A stretch of DNA of 37,916 nt, taken from positions 1-37,916 of the forward strand of contig NZ_JACSWA010000582.1 of the NCBI RefSeq assembly GCF_016888125.1. The letters are read 5' to 3'. This stretch comes from Spirulina sp. CCY15215 (GTDB taxonomy: Bacteria; Cyanobacteriota; Cyanobacteriia; Cyanobacteriales; Spirulinaceae). The notes under the pieces were generated by a model that saw only the letters and a list, made by a program, of their open reading frames with translations, was not told the DNA's origin and did not search any database. Positions 34,844 to 37,916 of the stretch are shown one piece after another; within the stretch, counting starts at the first letter, position 1, and every line of letters begins with the position of its first letter. Both the position numbers and the translations under genes were made by a program.

Positions 34844-36682
34844 ATGACCGATACCGTTCTTAACGTTCGTAACCTACAAGTTCAATTTTTCACAGAAGAT
34901 AACTCCATTCTTGCTGTTGATGGCATTGATTTTAAAATCGATCGCGGTCAAACTCTTGGTATTGTTGGAGAATCTGGATCGGGAAAATCTGTGACTTCTT
35001 TAGCTATTCTCGGTTTGATTCCCTATCCAGGCAAAATTACCGAGGGAGAAATCTGGTTTTGTCCCGAATCTGGAGAGAATCCGATCGATTTACAAGCATT
35101 ACCCGAGGAGAAACGGCGAGAATATCGCGGGGGGGCGATCGCCATGATTTTTCAAGAACCCATGTCCGCCCTTAATCCAGTCTATAACATCGGATTTCAA
35201 CTCACAGAAGCTATTCGCCTACATCAAAAAGTTTCTCCTTCCGAAGCAAGACGAAGGGCGATCTTATCTTTACAAGAAGTTCGCCTTTTACCTTCTGATG
35301 AAGAGTTACAAGAAACCATTGTTGAAGAACGCAAAGAACAGGGAAGAGAAGCGATCGGGGAAGGGGATTTAATTAAGGAAGTTAACGAACGGAAAAGAGG
35401 GATTCTCAAGCGCTATCCTCACGAATTATCAGGAGGACAATTACAGCGAGTTACGATCGCCATGGCCATTTCTTGTAATCCCACTTTATTAATTGCTGAC
35501 GAACCCACAACGGCGCTTGATGTAACCGTACAGGCTAGTATTCTAAACTTATTGCGAGACTTGTGTAAAGCGCGAAAAATGTCGATGATTTTTATTACCC
35601 ACGATCTCGGGGTAATTGTGGAAGTCGCCGATCGCATAGCCGTCATGTATAAGGGGAAAATTGTCGAGGAGGGCGATCGCGATCGCATTTTTCATCATCC
35701 TCAACACCCTTATACCAAAGGTTTATTAGCTTGTCGTCCTCGCTTGGATATGAAGGTGGATTTTTTGCCTACTGTTGCGGATTTTATGGAAGTTGAAGCA
35801 GGAGAAAACGGTCAAATTATTATCCGAGAAAAGGAACACAATATTGTTGAACCTTCCCACCCAAAAACTCAAAAATCAAAACCGCAAATATCAAAACCGA
35901 TACTCTCTGTCGATCGCTTAGTCGTCGGCTTTCCTTTAAAAAGTGTTTTTGGTTTAACCAAACAGTATTTTAAGGCAGTGAATGACGTTTCTTTCAAGGT
36001 TTATGAAGGAGAAACCTTGGGATTAGTGGGGGAGTCTGGCTGTGGTAAATCAACCTTAGCACGAACATTATTACGCCTCACGCCGGAATTAAAAGGAACG
36101 ATTGTTTTTGCTGGAAATTCGATTACTAAAATTGCTAAAAAGCGCTTGCGTCATTTGCGAAGGGAGATACAAATTATCTTCCAAAATCCTTATAATTCTC
36201 TCAATCCTCGCTTGAGTGTTGGGAAGGCAATTATGGAACCGTTACAGGTTCATGGAATCGGAAAAAACGATCGCGATCGCCGCGATCGCGCTGCTTATTT
36301 ATTAGAACGAGTGGGATTATCTGCTGATAATATGAAGTCCTATCCTCACGAGTTTTCTGGAGGACAACGACAGCGTGTTTGTATTGCAAGGGCTTTGGCA
36401 CTTAACCCTAAGTTTATTATCTGTGATGAGTCGGTTTCAGCATTAGATGTATCTGTACAAGCGCAGGTTTTAAACTTATTAAAAGAGTTACAAACTGAAT
36501 TTGGTTTGACCTATATTTTCATTTCTCACGATTTAAGCGTCGTTAAATTTATGAGCGATCGCATTATGGTCATGAATCGTGGCAAAATTGAAGAAATTGA
36601 CCAAGCTGATGAGATTTACGAAAATCCTAAAACCGATTATACTCGTCAACTTATTGCCTCTATTCCTACGGGGGATTTTTAG
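34844..36682 (+). CDS. Fused dipeptide/oligopeptide-type ABC transporter ATPase (two NBDs)
   Basis: 612 residues containing two complete ATPase domains, like fused DppD-DppF (or GsiA/YejF). NBD1: GIVGESGSGKS at 39-49, Q-loop MIFQEPMSALNP, LSGGQLQRV, LLIADEPTTALDV, ITHDLG. NBD2: LVGESGCGKST, IIFQNPYNSLNP, FSGGQRQRV, FIICDESVSALDV, ISHDLS. An unusual charged stretch of ~35 residues (EELQETIVEERKEQGREAIG and following) lies between the Q-loop and signature of NBD1. A cluster of HIP1 copies encodes an Asp-Arg run (KNDRDRRDRAA) in NBD2. No permease or binding protein gene adjoins it, as is common for cyanobacterial members. Start ATG 34844. Confidence 0.93.
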   Translation: MTDTVLNVRNLQVQFFTEDNSILAVDGIDFKIDRGQTLGIVGESGSGKSVTSLAILGLIPYPGKITEGEIWFCPESGENPIDLQALPEEKRREYRGGAIAMIFQEPMSALNPVYNIGFQLTEAIRLHQKVSPSEARRRAILSLQEVRLLPSDEELQETIVEERKEQGREAIGEGDLIKEVNERKRGILKRYPHELSGGQLQRVTIAMAISCNPTLLIADEPTTALDVTVQASILNLLRDLCKARKMSMIFITHDLGVIVEVADRIAVMYKGKIVEEGDRDRIFHHPQHPYTKGLLACRPRLDMKVDFLPTVADFMEVEAGENGQIIIREKEHNIVEPSHPKTQKSKPQISKPILSVDRLVVGFPLKSVFGLTKQYFKAVNDVSFKVYEGETLGLVGESGCGKSTLARTLLRLTPELKGTIVFAGNSITKIAKKRLRHLRREIQIIFQNPYNSLNPRLSVGKAIMEPLQVHGIGKNDRDRRDRAAYLLERVGLSADNMKSYPHEFSGGQRQRVCIARALALNPKFIICDESVSALDVSVQAQVLNLLKELQTEFGLTYIFISHDLSVVKFMSDRIMVMNRGKIEEIDQADEIYENPKTDYTRQLIASIPTGDF

Positions 36683-36774
36683 GTGGAGGTTTAACTCGTT
36701 TTGCGACAAGAAAGCGATCGCCGATTTTGAAGCGGGTTATCTTAGCCAAACCGCGATCGATCTATGACTAGACG

Positions 36775-37890
36775 TTATTTTATCTTTTCTTTTTCAGCTA
36801 AATAATCAGTGACAATTTGAACAATTCGTTCGGAAGCATGACCGTCTCCAAAAGGATTAATTGCATTAGCCATGATTTCGTAGGCTGAGTTATTCTTTAA
36901 TAGCCCAGAAGCGGCTTCGGCGATCGCCTTAGCATTCGTCCCTACTAATTTAGCCGTTCCCGCTTCCACCGCTTCAGGGCGTTCGGTTGTTTCCCGCAAA
37001 ACTAAAACAGGTTTACCTAAACTGGGGGCTTCCTCTTGCAATCCTCCCGAATCTGTGAGAAGTAAATAGCACCGTTGAATCGCCCCCACCAGTTGGGCAT
37101 AATCAAGAGGTTCTGTGAGAAAAACTCTCGGATGTTCTCCCAAGCGATTTTGAATAGGATTCCTAACAGTAGGATTGCGATGTAAAGGCAACAGCAAGGC
37201 TGTATCGGGAAATTCTGCTAAAATTTGCTCGAATCCCGACAAAATATCCTCTAAAGGTTTTCCCCAATTTTCTCGCCGATGGACAGTCGCCAGCAAGACC
37301 CGATATTTGTCCCAATCTAAGCCATTAATTGGACATTCAGGACGCGCTTTAGCCGCCCTTAAGAGTGCGTCAATTACAGTATTTCCCGTTTGATGAATAG
37401 CCCCCGTCACCCCCGATCGCCTTAAATTCTCCACAGCGAGGAGAGTTGGCGCAAAATGAATTTGACCAATTTGAGAAATTAAGCGTCGATTGGCTTCTTC
37501 TGGGTAGGGATTAAATAAATCGTCGGTACGCAATCCAGCTTCAACATGAGCAACGGGAATTTGTTGATAAAATGCAGCTAAGGCAGAGGTAAAAGCAGTA
37601 GTCGTATCCCCTTGTACTAAGACCAGACTGGGTTTGATTTCAAGGAAAATCTCCTCGAGTCCCCGCAACGTGCCGCAGGTAATATCTGTTAAACTCTGTT
37701 TAGGTTGCATGATATTGAGGTCGCGATCGGCTTGCAACTGAAATAACTGCATGACTCGATCCACCATTTCTCGATGTTGTCCAGTGAGGATCGTGTAAGT
37801 TTTTAACGGCGAAAAAGTCCGAAATTGCTGGATAACCGGGGCGAGTTTAATCGCTTCGGGTCGCGTCCCGAGAATGATACAAATTGACAT
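36775..37890 (-). CDS. wecB: UDP-N-acetylglucosamine 2-epimerase (non-hydrolysing)
   Basis: Converts UDP-GlcNAc to UDP-ManNAc for surface polysaccharide synthesis. 371 residues, complete. MSICIILGTRPEAIKLAPVI at the start, VLVQGDTTTAFTSALAAFY, VAHVEAGLRTDDLFNPYPEE, then LLATVHRRENWG, TDSGGLQEEAPSLGKPVLVL and RETTERPEAVEAG are the family's UDP-binding and catalytic blocks. It converges with the ABC ATPase gene; the 92-bp gap holds HIP1 sites but no gene or clear terminator. The last 26 bases of the window are its 5' leader. Confidence 0.95.
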   Translation of the reverse strand: MSICIILGTRPEAIKLAPVIQQFRTFSPLKTYTILTGQHREMVDRVMQLFQLQADRDLNIMQPKQSLTDITCGTLRGLEEIFLEIKPSLVLVQGDTTTAFTSALAAFYQQIPVAHVEAGLRTDDLFNPYPEEANRRLISQIGQIHFAPTLLAVENLRRSGVTGAIHQTGNTVIDALLRAAKARPECPINGLDWDKYRVLLATVHRRENWGKPLEDILSGFEQILAEFPDTALLLPLHRNPTVRNPIQNRLGEHPRVFLTEPLDYAQLVGAIQRCYLLLTDSGGLQEEAPSLGKPVLVLRETTERPEAVEAGTAKLVGTNAKAIAEAASGLLKNNSAYEIMANAINPFGDGHASERIVQIVTDYLAEKEKIK

Positions 37891-37916
37891 AGAAGGAACA
37901 ATCCTTAATTTTCAGA

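Overview
This is chromosomal DNA of a cyanobacterium. The evidence is the very dense HIP1 palindrome (GCGATCGC and GCGATCG variants, often several per kb), cyanobacterial-type proteins (SqdB UDP-sulfoquinovose synthase, NhaS3/NapA-like antiporter, AmiC with AMIN domains, PilH-like receiver, LabA-like NYN protein, Uma2) and typical cyanobacterial gene pairs such as amiC-murI. A solitary ectoine-synthase gene hints at a salt-exposed lifestyle, but genus cannot be fixed from sequence reading alone.

Layout. 1-4.95 kb: the tail of an unknown conserved gene, a DUF6737-like small membrane protein gene broken by an in-frame amber codon, a degenerate IS200/IS605-like end, a cation/proton antiporter, then amiC and murI (peptidoglycan hydrolysis and D-glutamate supply). 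4.95-7.7 kb: AT-rich, repeat-containing spacers around a small leftward single-membrane-span ORF, a CheW-domain protein, a well-formed candidate small RNA gene, a 12-bp tandem repeat and a PilH-like response regulator. 7.8-11.0 kb: carB on the minus strand. 11.0-15.3 kb: a low-content spacer with a 21-bp repeat, an NYN-domain protein, a HEAT-repeat protein and an exported protein of unknown function. 15.5-17.6 kb: a two-gene RloA/RloB (AbiL-type) ATPase plus TOPRIM defence operon that is AT-rich and free of HIP1. 17.7-21.5 kb: DUF4291, sqdB (with a strong terminator), hom, dgkA. 21.5-27.6 kb: accessory genes (pentapeptide-repeat membrane protein, orphan Phd-like antitoxin, Uma2 nuclease, HicB-like protein, HigA-like antitoxin, Dam-type adenine methyltransferase, alpha/beta hydrolase lacking the usual nucleophile, a conserved hypothetical). 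27.6-37.9 kb: gpmI, a GmrSD-like DUF262/DUF1524 nuclease, an EamA permease with an orphan ectC, trpD, a fused dipeptide-type ABC ATPase and wecB.

The most interesting structure is a pair of footprints in which an extra gene is bordered by a short second copy of a nearby housekeeping sequence. The GmrSD-like gene lies between two ~115-bp direct repeats of the gpmI upstream region, and the second copy is fused to a 116-bp internal fragment of trpD that differs from the resident gene only at synonymous sites. dgkA lies between the end of hom and a second, in-frame-deleted copy of hom's C-terminal codons, again with almost only synonymous differences. I read these as scars of recombination with DNA of a close relative (or of old duplications) that carried accessory genes in; in the GmrSD case the event also placed a copy of the gpmI promoter region upstream of the nuclease gene.

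Other points of note: an orphan EctC with its iron ligands intact beside a metabolite permease; a ~75-nt sRNA candidate with extended -10 promoter, 5' hairpin and intrinsic terminator; a 12-bp perfect inverted repeat enclosing the -10 box of the pentapeptide gene; and HIP1-free tracts that coincide with the defence-type genes.
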